DNA of 64,000 nt, from positions 1 to 64,000 of the forward strand of contig JABYQB010000004.1 of the NCBI GenBank assembly GCA_024648785.1, read 5' to 3'. The DNA is from Candidatus Westeberhardia cardiocondylae. Lineage in GTDB: Bacteria; Pseudomonadota; Gammaproteobacteria; Enterobacterales; Enterobacteriaceae. The notes beneath the pieces are model-generated. The model made no database searches and had not been told where the DNA came from. It saw only the letters and a program-made list of their open reading frames with translations. Made by a program: the position numbers and the translations under genes. This document shows, piece by piece, positions 63,606-64,000 of the stretch. Each line of letters begins with the position of its first letter. Position 1 is the stretch's first letter.

Positions 63606-64000
63606 ATATGTAAATTTTTAATTTACTATCTATTAATAGTATCAATTTTATTGATAGATTTAAAAACGAAGAAATATATTCAAACAAATTTAAATATTCA
63701 AGAAATAATATTTATTACAAAAAATATCAATATTACATATAAAAATAATACTGGAATTATCTTTGGATGTTTTAAAAACCAAATAGAACACAACCAAAAA
63801 ATAATTATAATAATATCTATTATTACTGTAATAATATTACTAATCATTTTACATAAAAACAAAAATACAAATAATATAGGTTATATACTAATAATAAGTG
63901 GTATCCTTGGAAATTTATTGGATAGACTAGTAAATAAATCAGTAATAGATTTTATAGATTTACATATAAACAACTATCATTTTCCGACATTTAATATATC
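63606..64000 (+). CDS. lspA: Lipoprotein signal peptidase, truncated by window end; no ATG start in frame
   Basis: Manual translation from about 63606: ...FLIYYLLIVSILLIDLKTKKYIQTN...NNTGIIFG...GYILIISGILGNLLDRLVNKSVIDFIDLHINNYHFPTFNIS; both catalytic-Asp motifs (NLLDRL, VIDFID) present; follows ileS as in E. coli. Confidence 0.85.
   Translation, partial: MCKFLIYYLLIVSILLIDLKTKKYIQTNLNIQEIIFITKNINITYKNNTGIIFGCFKNQIEHNQKIIIIISIITVIILLIILHKNKNTNNIGYILIISGILGNLLDRLVNKSVIDFIDLHINNYHFPTFNI

Overview
The window is an extremely AT-rich (visibly far above 75% A+T), gene-dense segment that looks like a reduced chromosome of a gammaproteobacterial (Enterobacterales-like) obligate endosymbiont. Almost every real CDS is a recognisable housekeeping gene, and several blocks keep enterobacterial order: prfB-lysS, alaS-tRNA-Ser-tRNA-Arg, aroQ-accB-accC next to mreBCD, pcm-nlpD, truA-accD-folC, ackA-pta, nuoA-N, nrdA-nrdB, talB/dnaK-dnaJ, rpsT/ileS-lspA. 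Intergenic regions are long, almost pure A/T, and probably eroded gene remnants. I see no CRISPR array, mobile element, phage gene, toxin or secretion system, and no convincing novel multi-gene system. The most informative signals are: (1) folC with four reading-frame disruptions, three of them single-A deficits in poly(A) tracts; (2) prfB without the usual RF2 programmed +1 frameshift site; (3) a strongly preserved sigma-32 type promoter upstream of dnaK, with rpoH retained; (4) lspA without an ATG start; (5) very long in-frame poly(A) tracts in essential genes (A13 in fabB); (6) gyrA QRDR substitutions S83N and D87E; (7) tRNA genes without encoded CCA. Gene calls come from reading the translations against remembered E. 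coli proteins; no searches were run, and the species is not assigned.
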